Positions 33,635-40,995 of a DNA stretch of 46,083 nucleotides are shown piece after piece. Below the pieces are notes generated by a model. It ran no database searches. It was not told the DNA's origin and was given only the letters and a program-made list of their open reading frames with translations. The translations under genes and the position numbers were made by a program. Within the stretch, counting starts at the first letter, position 1. Every line of letters starts with the position of its first letter. The stretch covers positions 1 to 46,083 of the forward strand of contig DATMTN010000014.1 in the NCBI GenBank assembly GCA_035564115.1. The letters run 5' to 3'. The DNA comes from JACMPA01 sp035564115. GTDB taxonomy: Bacteria > Patescibacteriota > Saccharimonadia > Saccharimonadales > UBA4665.

Positions 33635-34414
33635 ATGAGTGAGCCTATTCCTAAGAAGTCCCTGGGTCAGCACTGGCTGCACGATGAAGCTAGTTTGCAG
33701 GCGATGTGTGACGCCGCCGAAGTCACCGACATAGATACGGTGCTCGAGATTGGACCAGGTCTGGGCACACTCACGGAGCTACTGGTGGGCCAGGCTAGGG
33801 AAGTGGTGGCAGTGGAATTCGACGAGCGTTTGGCAGCCGAGCTGCCTGGCCGCGTGCACTCGCCTAGTTTGACGGTAAAGAATCAGGACATCTTGAGCTT
33901 TGACTTCACGGCTCTACCAGCCGACTTCAAGGTTGTTGCCAATATTCCGTACTACCTTACCAGTAACCTTATCCGGGTGTTGTCCGAGACACCAAACCAG
34001 CCGAGCGTAGCGGTGCTGCTTATCCAGAAAGAAGTCGCTGAGCGAGTCGATGCTGTGCCTGGCGACATGTCACTGCTGAGTGTGACAGCGCAGTTTTATT
34101 GGCAGACGGGCAGGGGACCGCTTGTACCGGCGGAGCTCTTTACCCCTCCCCCGAAAGTTGACTCGCAAATTTTGGTGCTACAACGGCGTCCCCAGCCACT
34201 TTTCCCAGATGTCGATGCCGCCAAATTCTTCCGACTTGTAAAGGCTGGGTTTCACGAACGGCGCAAGAAGTTGCGCAGCAGTTTGAGCGGGGGTCTGCAT
34301 ATGTCCAAGCCAGATGTCGAAGCCTTGCTGGCCAAAGCTAATATTGATGCGAACCTGAGAGCCCAAGCCCTGTCACTCGAAGATTGGCACCGCCTCTATC
34401 AGGTGGTCAACTAG
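33635..34414 (+). CDS. ksgA: 16S rRNA (adenine(1518)-N6/adenine(1519)-N6)-dimethyltransferase
   Basis: 259 residues. SLGQHWLHDEASLQAM is the start motif, VLEIGPGLGTLTELL binds SAM and NIPYYLTSNLIRVL is the NIPY catalytic motif. The C-terminal domain PPPKVDSQILVLQ...FHERRKKLRSSL is conserved. It dimethylates two adenines in the 3' hairpin of 16S rRNA. It begins 3 nt after the wall-protein stop, with GGTGG in the preceding codons as a possible SD. Confidence 0.93.
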   Translation: MSEPIPKKSLGQHWLHDEASLQAMCDAAEVTDIDTVLEIGPGLGTLTELLVGQAREVVAVEFDERLAAELPGRVHSPSLTVKNQDILSFDFTALPADFKVVANIPYYLTSNLIRVLSETPNQPSVAVLLIQKEVAERVDAVPGDMSLLSVTAQFYWQTGRGPLVPAELFTPPPKVDSQILVLQRRPQPLFPDVDAAKFFRLVKAGFHERRKKLRSSLSGGLHMSKPDVEALLAKANIDANLRAQALSLEDWHRLYQVVN

Positions 34415-34425
34415 TTCCCTCCTCT

Positions 34426-34447
34426 AATACTTGACGTGTTAAGTATT
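34426..34447 (+). promoter_or_regulatory. palindromic operator at the marR promoter
   Basis: AATACTTGAC (34426-34435), 2 nt, GTTAAGTATT (34438-34447): 10-bp half-sites with one mismatch. It contains a TTGACG that can serve as the -35 element. The size and symmetry suit a MarR dimer, so autoregulation is likely. Confidence 0.65.
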
Positions 34448-34450
34448 GGT

Positions 34451-34481
34451 GTGATAAACCATAAGCAGAAAGGTTTATCAC
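34451..34481 (+). promoter_or_regulatory. second perfect inverted repeat in the marR leader
   Basis: GTGATAAACC (34451-34460) and GGTTTATCAC (34472-34481) are exact reverse complements with an 11-nt spacer that includes CATAAGC. The right arm ends one base before the ATG and overlaps the AAAGG ribosome binding site. Confidence 0.7.
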
Positions 34482-34482
34482 T

Positions 34483-34899
34483 ATGCCAGAAACCCCCCAA
34501 CTCATTCATTCCATGCTCCATCACCTGTCGGCTGTATTCGCCCGCGAATCCGACCAGATCTTGCAGGAACAACTCGGAATAGGGCTATCCCAGTTCAAGA
34601 TCCTTGATACACTCATCGAGAACTCTGCCATGCAGCAGCGCCACATTGCCCTGCAGCTTGGTCAAACTGAGGCCAGTGTGAGTCGCCAGATCAAACTGCT
34701 CCAGCAAAAGTCCATGGTCGAAACTATGCGTAACCCTGTGAATCGTCGTGAGCACATTACGACCCTCACACCACGGGGTGAGCGTATTACTGAGGCGGCT
34801 CAGAATGTTCTAAGCAATTTCCAATCTAGTGCCCTCGAGGATATGCCAGACAAGCAGCAGACCCAACTCCTCGCGCTCCTCGCTCGTGTCCATAAGTAG
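34483..34899 (+). CDS. MarR-family transcriptional regulator
   Basis: 138 residues. Winged helix-turn-helix: LGIGLSQFKILDTL, QQRHIALQLGQTEASVSRQIKLLQQKSMVE (recognition helix TEASVSRQIKLL) and the wing MRNPVNRREHITTLTPRGERI. MarR proteins bind palindromes as dimers and are often released by small ligands. Two palindromes sit immediately upstream, so autoregulation is expected. No transporter or enzyme is divergently adjacent; the following gene is convergent. Confidence 0.88.
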   Translation: MPETPQLIHSMLHHLSAVFARESDQILQEQLGIGLSQFKILDTLIENSAMQQRHIALQLGQTEASVSRQIKLLQQKSMVETMRNPVNRREHITTLTPRGERITEAAQNVLSNFQSSALEDMPDKQQTQLLALLARVHK

Positions 34900-34906
34900 G
34901 ATATGG

Positions 34907-35572
34907 CTACTCGAAACTGGCAATCTTCTCCAGGACTTCATCTAGGGCATGCAGCTGCGCATACGGCCATGCGGTCTCATTGGTGAATATATCCGGGAAT
35001 TCCTGCATTGCTGTTCGTGCCAGCGTTACAATGTAGGCCTTCTCTACATTAATTCGTGGGTCCCAACGTTCTCGGCCAGCCTTTGCGGAAAAGGCTGAGA
35101 AAGCTGGTTTTACCTCTGCGCGATCGTGTAGTTCGTAAATATCATCAAGTGGGTGATACTTTTGCCCAAAAAAGTTTCGGCGTGTATTCATAGCGTATGC
35201 ACCAATCCAGAAGCGCATAAAACTATTTGGCTTTGCCTCTTCAGCCAAGACATCATCGTATGGTTGTAGCCTGTCGGGATGGGTCCTAATAGCGATTTCG
35301 CCTGCCTTGTGGCTTACCGTGCGGTATCTTTGCCCCGTGGCAGACTCGACTACGCCAACCACTTCTGGTTCGGCAAAATCAACCCAGAGCAAGAAACCAT
35401 CACTTTCATCAAGCCACAGCTCGGCTTGCGCTGCCTCGGCAGTTGGCTTACTAACCATCGCTAAGGCCGTGGACTTACCCCCGTCAGGATATAAAAAATG
35501 CATACGAGCTTCGTATGCATTTGCGTCAACGACGTCCTCAATGGTTGGTATGGGTATCTTGAGCTTGCTCAT
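34907..35572 (-). CDS. hypothetical protein, 221 aa
   Basis: The ATG at 35572 has a clear AAAGGAG 3 nt before the ATC-ATG. The product begins MSKLKIPIPTIEDVVDANAYEA and is a soluble mixed alpha/beta protein with several Trp/Phe (GFLLWVDFAEPEVVGVV, FMRFWIGAYAMNTRRNFFGQ). No signal peptide, membrane helix or recognised motif. A TTGGTG-17-TAAACT promoter candidate lies in the 110-nt gap shared with ssrA. It is convergent with marR, separated by 7 nt. Confidence 0.7.
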   Translation of the reverse strand: MSKLKIPIPTIEDVVDANAYEARMHFLYPDGGKSTALAMVSKPTAEAAQAELWLDESDGFLLWVDFAEPEVVGVVESATGQRYRTVSHKAGEIAIRTHPDRLQPYDDVLAEEAKPNSFMRFWIGAYAMNTRRNFFGQKYHPLDDIYELHDRAEVKPAFSAFSAKAGRERWDPRINVEKAYIVTLARTAMQEFPDIFTNETAWPYAQLHALDEVLEKIASFE

Positions 35573-35666
35573 GATCTCCTTTCTTCGACGAAATACGCGC
35601 GAATTTTTCCAAGTTTATCACAGTCGTCAATTACCACCAAGTTACTAGCCAAAATGCTTATATTTA

Positions 35667-35675
35667 TGCTATAAT
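35667..35675 (+). promoter_or_regulatory. extended -10 promoter of ssrA
   Basis: TGC followed by a perfect TATAAT (35670-35675), 9 nt before the mature tmRNA 5' end. Confidence 0.75.
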
Positions 35676-35684
35676 ATGCTTTAC

Positions 35685-36077
35685 GGGGCTGAATTTTAAG
35701 CTCGACGTTGGACTTTATCGGTTAGATCAGCAGGTCGCTTGTCAGCGTATAGACGAATTTTTTAACTGCAAACTCAGTTAAGCAGAACTTGCTAGCTGCT
35801 TGGGGCAACTTCAAACTTGCACCAGCTCGCGACGCAGTTCTTGCAGCCTAATTTAGACTGCAGCGCTCAATACGACTTCAGATAGTACGAAAGCGTTTTA
35901 TATCTTCTGGATGCTCAGATAGAACTATTCGACCTATTTGCTAAGACTAGGATTGCTGCGTAGGAATGTTTGTTCGCTTATATACCCTACGCTTAAGACA
36001 GTAAAACGAACTATGCCTGTAGACGACTAACCAAGATAAACCGGCGGACGCGGGGGCAGTACCCGCCAGCTCCACCA
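35685..36077 (+). ncRNA. ssrA: transfer-messenger RNA (tmRNA)
   Basis: Acceptor stem GGGGCTG (5') with CAGCTCC (3') and encoded CCA (36075-36077). The tRNA-mRNA connecting helix TTTATCGGTTAG (35714-35725) pairs with CTAACC-aa-GATAAA (36027-36040). The tag ORF runs from the resume codon GCA at 35768 to TAA at 35849-35851: 27 residues starting ANSVKQ and ending RDAVLAA, a hydrophobic LAA end suited to ClpXP. At 393 nt it is of usual size, but the tag is long. The T-stem GCGGG/CCCGC is intact, yet its loop reads GGCAGTA instead of the usual TTCAAnT/TTCGAnT. It rescues stalled ribosomes with SmpB (not in window). Confidence 0.95.
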
Positions 36078-36120
36078 AGAAAAGTGCTCGACATATACGG
36101 TCGAGCTTTTTTCTTGGTTT
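36074..36120 (+). terminator. intrinsic terminator of ssrA
   Basis: GCTCGAC/GTCGAGC with flanking CCAAGAAAA/TTTTTTCTTGG; the stem starts in the tmRNA CCA. T-run at 36107-36112. The stretch from 36121 to 36243 holds nothing else I can recognise. Confidence 0.9.
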
Positions 36121-36243
36121 TTAGATACGGAGGCCTACTCGATTAGGGCATCTACCTCTCTACGCGTATACTAATAGGTAACGTAATTAGCCCAGCAGCC
36201 AAAGTATTTTAGTAGGGCACGCTGGCAGCAGAAAGCTACTCTC

Positions 36244-36300
36244 ATGTCAAAAGACAAAGGCCGCAAGGAAGTAAAGAAACCTAAGCAGGCTAAAGCGTGA
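36244..36300 (+). CDS. small basic peptide, 18 aa
   Basis: ATG ORF encoding MSKDKGRKEVKKPKQAKA, ending in TGA that overlaps the ATG of the next gene by one base (TGATG). Tiny Lys-rich proteins of this MSKDKG(K/R)K pattern occur in many bacteria, which supports it. The SD is weak (AGAAAG). It is probably co-translated with the downstream gene. Confidence 0.55.
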   Translation: MSKDKGRKEVKKPKQAKA

Positions 36301-36821
36301 TGGCGGCACCGGTGCGAGCCAAAGACCGTGCCCACCCTGTCGCTCTCTCCGCCAATGGCAAGCAGGTCTACGCACATCTTATGCAAGCTCCGCTCGCTGC
36401 CAGCGTCAGTACTAATCCACACCTACTGCATCTGGCAGAAGAAGTTATACTGTCTACCTCACTCGCAGGTCCACATGTACACATTGAGCATGACATGGGA
36501 CATTCTATCGGACGGAGTGAGGTAGTGACGACTACTGACGTGGACACCGTGTTCTACGCCCGCCAATCAAAGACGGGGGGGTTTACCCGATTTGTTAAAA
36601 ATCGCCAATCTGCTCCAACGCAGTACATCACCATTAAGCTGGTGCGTGACGAAGATGATGAATATGAGCTAGTAAGCATTTGGGTTGGCAAAGACTTCCC
36701 TGAAGCCCCAGATCATGCCGATGCTACAAGCGAAAGCACGGAGTATTGGTCGAACCATGCTATTACATACAACGGTCAGCCTATTATTTCGAGCACCCTT
36801 ACCAAAGTCTGCCCCTACTAG
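36300..36821 (+). CDS. hypothetical protein, 173 aa
   Basis: The ATG at 36300 overlaps the stop of the preceding small ORF. The product begins MAAPVRAKDRAHPVALSANG. The N-terminal half is His-rich (HLLHLAEEVILSTSLAGPHVHIEHDMGHSIGRSE). The C-terminal half has TVFYARQSKTGGFTRFVKNRQ and YELVSIWVGKDFPEAPDHAD...EYWSNHAITYNGQPI, a compact alpha/beta module that looks enzyme-like, with His, Tyr and Arg conserved-looking positions. I do not recognise the family. No signal peptide. Confidence 0.65.
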   Translation: MAAPVRAKDRAHPVALSANGKQVYAHLMQAPLAASVSTNPHLLHLAEEVILSTSLAGPHVHIEHDMGHSIGRSEVVTTTDVDTVFYARQSKTGGFTRFVKNRQSAPTQYITIKLVRDEDDEYELVSIWVGKDFPEAPDHADATSESTEYWSNHAITYNGQPIISSTLTKVCPY

Positions 36822-36899
36822 GTTTTGGCACCTCCCGGGCTCGCTGGTCTTATCTGGAATTGCAAGCTCGGGGCAAGCACTCTAGAATACTAAGTAGCA

Positions 36900-37547
36900 A
36901 TGTTGAAAAACAGATATGTCTTCTGGGGGTTTGCAGGACTTTTGATAGTTGGGCTATTGAGTGTCGGCGGTTGGTTTGTGCTAAAGCACGGTGACACAAA
37001 GCAGGCTAACGTGGTGGCTAGTGGTGCTATCGGTGGGTCACAGGATGTCTCGACGAATGAACCACAGACGATAGAGGGTGGTAACGTTGGCTCTGGTATA
37101 ACCATTGACGGCAATGGCACGGGAGGTCAACAGAGCTCGGGCAATGCTGGGACTTCGGCGAACTCACTGCTCGACCCCGCGACGTTTGCTCAGTACGACA
37201 AATACAAGGATGCGCAGGCAACTTCGTATGTTGATCTGCAGCCAGGTACTGGCACGGCTATTGCCGCTAGTTCGCAGGTTGCGGTGGTCTATAAGGGCTG
37301 GCTGACAAACGGCACATTGTTTGACGAGACAAAGACCGGTAGCGATGGTAAGCTCCAAGCCTTTAGCTTTGTCGAGGGCCAGCATCAGGTTATTGCTGGC
37401 TGGGAAGAGGGTTTGCTGGGTGTAAAAGAGGGTGGCGTACGACTACTGATTATCCCACCGGCACTGGGCTACGGCGCAACCGGCCAGGGCCCGATTCCGG
37501 GAAACTCTGTCCTAGTGTTCCAGGTTCAAGTCGTGCAAGTGAAGTAA
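36900..37547 (+). CDS. membrane-anchored FKBP-type peptidyl-prolyl isomerase
   Basis: 215 residues. An N-terminal membrane helix (about 7-28) and a Gly/Ser/Asn linker (35-90) precede an FKBP domain (105-215): VAVVYKGWLTNGTLFDET, FSFVEGQHQVIAGWEEGLLGVKEGGVRLLIIPPALGYG and IPGNSVLVFQVQVVQV, with the active-site Tyr, Phe, Val-Ile and Trp in place. It would fold exported proteins at the outer face of the membrane. TAGAAT ends 11 nt before the ATG without SD. Confidence 0.92.
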   Translation: MLKNRYVFWGFAGLLIVGLLSVGGWFVLKHGDTKQANVVASGAIGGSQDVSTNEPQTIEGGNVGSGITIDGNGTGGQQSSGNAGTSANSLLDPATFAQYDKYKDAQATSYVDLQPGTGTAIAASSQVAVVYKGWLTNGTLFDETKTGSDGKLQAFSFVEGQHQVIAGWEEGLLGVKEGGVRLLIIPPALGYGATGQGPIPGNSVLVFQVQVVQVK

Positions 37548-37563
37548 TGAGGAAAGGGTGGGC

Positions 37564-38037
37564 GTGAACATAAAGAATCTGGATCTGAAGATAATCGGTT
37601 GGCTACGCGTATCATTCATGCCGCTGGCCCGTATTGCGATTTTTATTGTCTACTTTTACTTTGGCATCTTAAAGCTGATGGGTCAGAGTCCCGCTTCACC
37701 CTTGGCACTGGCACTGACTGCTAAGACCATTGGCGCCAGCCATTTTGACCTGGCCTTCAAGATCTTGGCGGTCTACGAGTGCTTAGTAGGGGTACTCTTT
37801 TTATTTCCGAAGCTCACCCGAGTAGTTATACCACTGCTAGTCGTCCACGTGATTATCGTTTGTTCACCGCTCGTGCTGGTTGGTAATCTGGCCTGGGTAC
37901 ATCCATTCGTGCCAACACTCGAGGGTCAGTATATTATCAAGAATGTATTGCTGATCGCCTTGGCAATAGGTGTCGCCGCCCAGACTAAGCCCTTTGCTGC
38001 CAAGACGAACAAAAGCCGCTCCCGGAAGAGCGGCTAA
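37564..38037 (+). CDS. DoxX-like small membrane protein
   Basis: 157 residues with four hydrophobic helices (about 15-38, 60-78, 85-105, 120-140) and a Lys/Arg/Ser tail. FGILKLMGQSPASPLA near helix 1 and the ECLVGVLFLFPKLTR turn resemble DoxX/DUF417 membrane proteins. Function unknown. The GTG at 37564 is preferred (GAGGAAAGGGTGGGC upstream); GTG 37558 is an alternative. It lies 17 nt after the FKBP gene, so is likely co-transcribed. The last codons form half of a hairpin (AGCCGCTC/GAGCGGCT). Confidence 0.65.
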   Translation: MNIKNLDLKIIGWLRVSFMPLARIAIFIVYFYFGILKLMGQSPASPLALALTAKTIGASHFDLAFKILAVYECLVGVLFLFPKLTRVVIPLLVVHVIIVCSPLVLVGNLAWVHPFVPTLEGQYIIKNVLLIALAIGVAAQTKPFAAKTNKSRSRKSG

Positions 38038-38175
38038 GGTATTTGGCCTACATACACAAGGCTACAAGAGAGGTCTAAACGACAAGTACCTCGCTCGCCG
38101 TTACACAATAACCTTGTCCGTTAGATCTAGGACTTTTCAAAGATTACCTCCTCTCTATTTTTAAAGTTTCTAATT
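38012..38175 (-). ncRNA. candidate small RNA with short ORF, minus strand
   Basis: On the minus strand TTGACG (38204-38199 region), a 16-bp spacer and TAAAAT give a promoter. The predicted RNA contains AGAGAGG (near 38155) able to pair with CCTCTCT (38073-38067), an inner GACAAG/CTTGTC helix, and ends in AGCCGCTC-TTCCG-GAGCGGCT followed by TTTTG, a terminator inside the DoxX-like gene. The first helix would cover the ribosome binding site of the enclosed short ORF. Confidence 0.5.
38075..38140 (-). CDS. possible 21-aa ORF within the small RNA
   Basis: A TTG start with a strong GAGGAGGTAATC ribosome binding site encodes 21 residues beginning MKSPRSNGQGYC and ending SEVLVV. The SD is among the best in the window, but the peptide has no recognisable features. 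It could be a leader or regulatory peptide. Confidence 0.35.
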   Translation of the reverse strand: MKSPRSNGQGYCVTASEVLVV

Positions 38176-38247
38176 TTATTTTAGTACTTATGCTTGGACC
38201 GTCAAGCATTTTGTTGTCAGGACCGACTATGCGATATCATACATGAT

Positions 38248-38418
38248 ATGAATTTCGATGAACCAACCTTGCCTTGTGCTGAGAAACTCAGCTTTGACAC
38301 TCGTCAGCAAGCCCAAGCCGCGGCGACAGTTGCTGCCTACCAGCACGGCACGAAGCTCAAGCCCTATCTCTGCCGCCACTGTCAGTTGTGGCATCTAGCT
38401 AGTGATTACGATTCGTAA
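38248..38418 (+). CDS. small zinc-ribbon-like protein, 56 aa
   Basis: Begins MNFDEPTLPCAEKLSFDTRQQAQ and ends YLCRHCQLWHLASDYDS. One Cys near the N-terminus, C-x2-C and a C-terminal WHL form the pattern of small proteins that share C...Y...CxxCxxWHL and probably bind zinc; such genes are common in phages and bacterial accessory regions. TATCAT ends 7 nt before the ATG and there is no SD, so the short start at 38248 is preferred over upstream in-frame codons. Confidence 0.65.
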   Translation: MNFDEPTLPCAEKLSFDTRQQAQAAATVAAYQHGTKLKPYLCRHCQLWHLASDYDS

Positions 38419-38430
38419 GCCCATGAGCTA

Positions 38431-38450
38431 TACTTGAGGTAAACATAAGC
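38431..38450 (+). promoter_or_regulatory. promoter region of the ABC transporter operon
   Basis: TATACT (38429-38434 area) followed by CATAAGC (38444-38450), then CGAGGAAAAC before the ATG at 38464. Confidence 0.5.
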
Positions 38451-38463
38451 ACTCGAGGAAAAC

Positions 38464-39357
38464 ATGCAAGATATCGTGCTAAAAACACAAGGACTAACCA
38501 AGGCGTATGGGGACTTCAAGGCACTGGACCAGCTGGATCTCACGCTACATAAAGGCGAGGTGCTCGGTTACCTAGGGCCAAACGGAGCCGGGAAGACCAC
38601 GACAATCCGATTACTCCTAGGGCTGATTAAGCAGACGGCCGGTAGGGCTACCCTGTTTGGGCTGGACGTCCAGAAGGAAAAAGTCGAAGTACACAAGCAC
38701 TTGGCATATGTACCAGGGGAGGCGGCATTATGGCCCAACCTGACCGGTCTCGAGACACTTAACTTGTTAAGTAATATACATGGCAGTGTGGATGAAGCGT
38801 ATCGTGAAGAGCTGATTGAAAAATTTGAGCTGGATGTCCACAAGAAAGTTCGCGCCTACTCTAAGGGCAATAAGCAAAAAATAAACCTGATTGCGGCGTT
38901 GGCCTCACGGGCTGAACTGTTGGTCCTGGATGAGCCGACCAGTGGCTTGGACCCGCTCATGGAGCAGGTCTTCCGGGAATGTGTGGCCGAAGCGAAGCGC
39001 AACGGCCAGACAGTGTTCCTGAGCTCCCACATCCTTGGCGAAGTCGAGGCGCTGTGTGATCGGGTGGCAATTTTACGCGCCGGTAAGCTCGTTGAGGTGG
39101 GCACGCTCGAGGAAATGCGTCACCTGTCGGCCGTGACAGTAACGGCGACCTTCAAAGGTGAGCCGCCCAAGCTCGGTAAACTAGCAGGCGTCAGCAATGT
39201 GCATACATCGGGCCACGAGTTGACCTGCCAGGTGCAGGGACCAATCGATGAGCTACTAAACGTGCTGGCTAAGGCGAAACCACTCACCCTGCTTAGCCGT
39301 GAGCCATCGCTCGAAGAGCTATTCCTGGCGCTGTATGGTGAACAGGAAGCGAAATGA
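38464..39357 (+). CDS. ABC transporter ATP-binding protein
   Basis: 297 residues. Walker A GPNGAGKTTT (about 38-47), signature YSKGNKQKI (in place of LSGGQ), Walker B LLVLDEPTSGLDP and the H-loop SSHILGEVE. The C-terminal 80 residues form the accessory domain of the drug/antibiotic exporter type (DrrA/CcmA-like). It pairs with the following membrane protein, whose ATG overlaps its TGA. The degenerate signature motif is frequent in this subgroup. Substrate unknown. Confidence 0.9.
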   Translation: MQDIVLKTQGLTKAYGDFKALDQLDLTLHKGEVLGYLGPNGAGKTTTIRLLLGLIKQTAGRATLFGLDVQKEKVEVHKHLAYVPGEAALWPNLTGLETLNLLSNIHGSVDEAYREELIEKFELDVHKKVRAYSKGNKQKINLIAALASRAELLVLDEPTSGLDPLMEQVFRECVAEAKRNGQTVFLSSHILGEVEALCDRVAILRAGKLVEVGTLEEMRHLSAVTVTATFKGEPPKLGKLAGVSNVHTSGHELTCQVQGPIDELLNVLAKAKPLTLLSREPSLEELFLALYGEQEAK

Positions 39358-40994
39358 GTGAAGCCGTAGCGGTACGTCAGGTGCGAGGTGCGGCGACGCT
39401 CGTGAGTCGTTTTGTAGCCAAGCGAACGGTAAAGATTGCGGCTATCTGGGGGTATGTTTTTGGGGCAACAATTGCTTCGTCGGCGATTGGCTATCTGGGA
39501 GTCTACAAAACACTCGTCGACCGCGAGAAGTTTGCGGCCAGTTTTAGCAGTAATGTCGGCATTAACGCTCTGATTGGCGCGCCCCACCATCTAGAAACCA
39601 TCAACGGTTTCACAGCCTGGCGCTCCATGGGTATCATTATTTTAATTGGCTCCATCTGGGCGATTCTGACAGCCAGCAAGACGTTTCGCGGCGAGGAAGC
39701 TGCAGGGCGGTGGGAAATGCTGCTCGTGGGTCAGGCAACAGCCAAACAAGCGGTAGGACAGACGCTAGTTGGTTTGGGTGCTGGATTGTTTGCGATTTTT
39801 TTCCTGGTTGCTGCATGTACGTATGCAGCTGGGTTCTATCACGACGTTGGCTTTACGTTGAGCAATGGGCTATACATGGGCTTGGCCGCAGTCTGTGCTC
39901 CAGCGATTTTCCTGGCTTTTGGAGCACTTGCCAGTCAGATTCAACCGACCCGAGCTCGGGCGGCTGCTATGACAGCAGCATTCTTCGGTCTGTCGTTCTT
40001 CATTCGTGGCCTCGGTAATGCCCTAAGCGGCGCACACTGGCTGGTAGACATCTCTCCATTGGGCTGGGTGGAACAGCTGCGGCCACTGACTGGCAGCCAG
40101 CCCCTGTGGCTGCTGCCAATCGCCGCGTTCATACTTATTGTTAGCGCGGTGGCGGTGCATCTGGCAGGTGCGCGTGATCTTGGCGAAAGTATTCTGCCTG
40201 ACCGCGACAGTGCACCAGCCCGGCTTGGGCTACTGCACGACGTATTGCCGTTCTCGTGGCGCTTGACTCGTCTGCAGCTCTTGCCCTGGCTGGCCGGGCT
40301 ACTGATATTCAGTACTGGTTTTAGCTCGCTTACTAAAACTGCGAGTGATGCTATTCAGGTATCGGGTAGTGCGGCCCAGGCAATCGGCCGGTTGAGTCAG
40401 GCAAAGCATTTCGGTACGACGGTGTTTCTGGGCATGGTGTTCCTGATAGTTATGACGATCATGATGCTGGCCGTAGCGTCGGCACTCAACGCTATTCGCG
40501 AAGAAGAAGCCGAGGGTTATCTCGACAATTTGCTCGTGCAACCGGTGAGTCGACTACAGTGGCTAGGTGGCAGAATCTTCATTGTGGGTATGCTAATTGT
40601 CATGGCCGGGCTTCTGGCTACTTTGGGCTCGTGGGTCGGTTCGCATCTGGTAGGGGCTGGACTGAGCATAACTGAAATGCTCCAGGCTGGCATTAACGCT
40701 ATGGCACCATCTATCTTTCTGGCAGGCGTTGGCTTTTTTGTGCTGGGTTTTGCGCCACGTCAGGTTTCAAAGCTATTGTACGCACTCGTTGGCTGGTCAT
40801 TCCTGATCCAGATGCTTGGTTCGATTGGCAATCTAAACCATTGGCTACTCGATAGCTCACTGCTCCATCACATCGCTCTTGCGCCTACGGTCAGCCCAAA
40901 GTGGAGCGTCGTGGCCTGGTATGTGGGGTTGGGAATTACGATGACTTTAGTCGGTGTGTGGCGGTTTAACAATCGCGATCTGCAGAACGAGTAG
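39354..40994 (+). CDS. ABC-2-type exporter permease, two-half
   Basis: 546 residues with about twelve hydrophobic helices in two similar halves. Each half includes an FRGEEAAGRWEMLLVGQ or REEEAEGYLDNLLVQPVSRLQW segment, the cytoplasmic motif of tetronasin/drug exporter permeases. It starts 4 nt inside the ATPase gene. It would form the membrane channel for export of a lipophilic compound; substrate not readable. Stop at 40992-40994, one base before the convergent PhyH stop. Confidence 0.85.
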   Translation: MSEAVAVRQVRGAATLVSRFVAKRTVKIAAIWGYVFGATIASSAIGYLGVYKTLVDREKFAASFSSNVGINALIGAPHHLETINGFTAWRSMGIIILIGSIWAILTASKTFRGEEAAGRWEMLLVGQATAKQAVGQTLVGLGAGLFAIFFLVAACTYAAGFYHDVGFTLSNGLYMGLAAVCAPAIFLAFGALASQIQPTRARAAAMTAAFFGLSFFIRGLGNALSGAHWLVDISPLGWVEQLRPLTGSQPLWLLPIAAFILIVSAVAVHLAGARDLGESILPDRDSAPARLGLLHDVLPFSWRLTRLQLLPWLAGLLIFSTGFSSLTKTASDAIQVSGSAAQAIGRLSQAKHFGTTVFLGMVFLIVMTIMMLAVASALNAIREEEAEGYLDNLLVQPVSRLQWLGGRIFIVGMLIVMAGLLATLGSWVGSHLVGAGLSITEMLQAGINAMAPSIFLAGVGFFVLGFAPRQVSKLLYALVGWSFLIQMLGSIGNLNHWLLDSSLLHHIALAPTVSPKWSVVAWYVGLGITMTLVGVWRFNNRDLQNE

Positions 40995-40995
40995 T

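Noticed and set aside
38011..38036. Hairpin at the end of the DoxX-like gene as its own terminator
   Set aside because: On the plus strand it is followed by AAGGTA, not T-rich; the T-run is on the minus strand, so it better serves the minus-strand small RNA.
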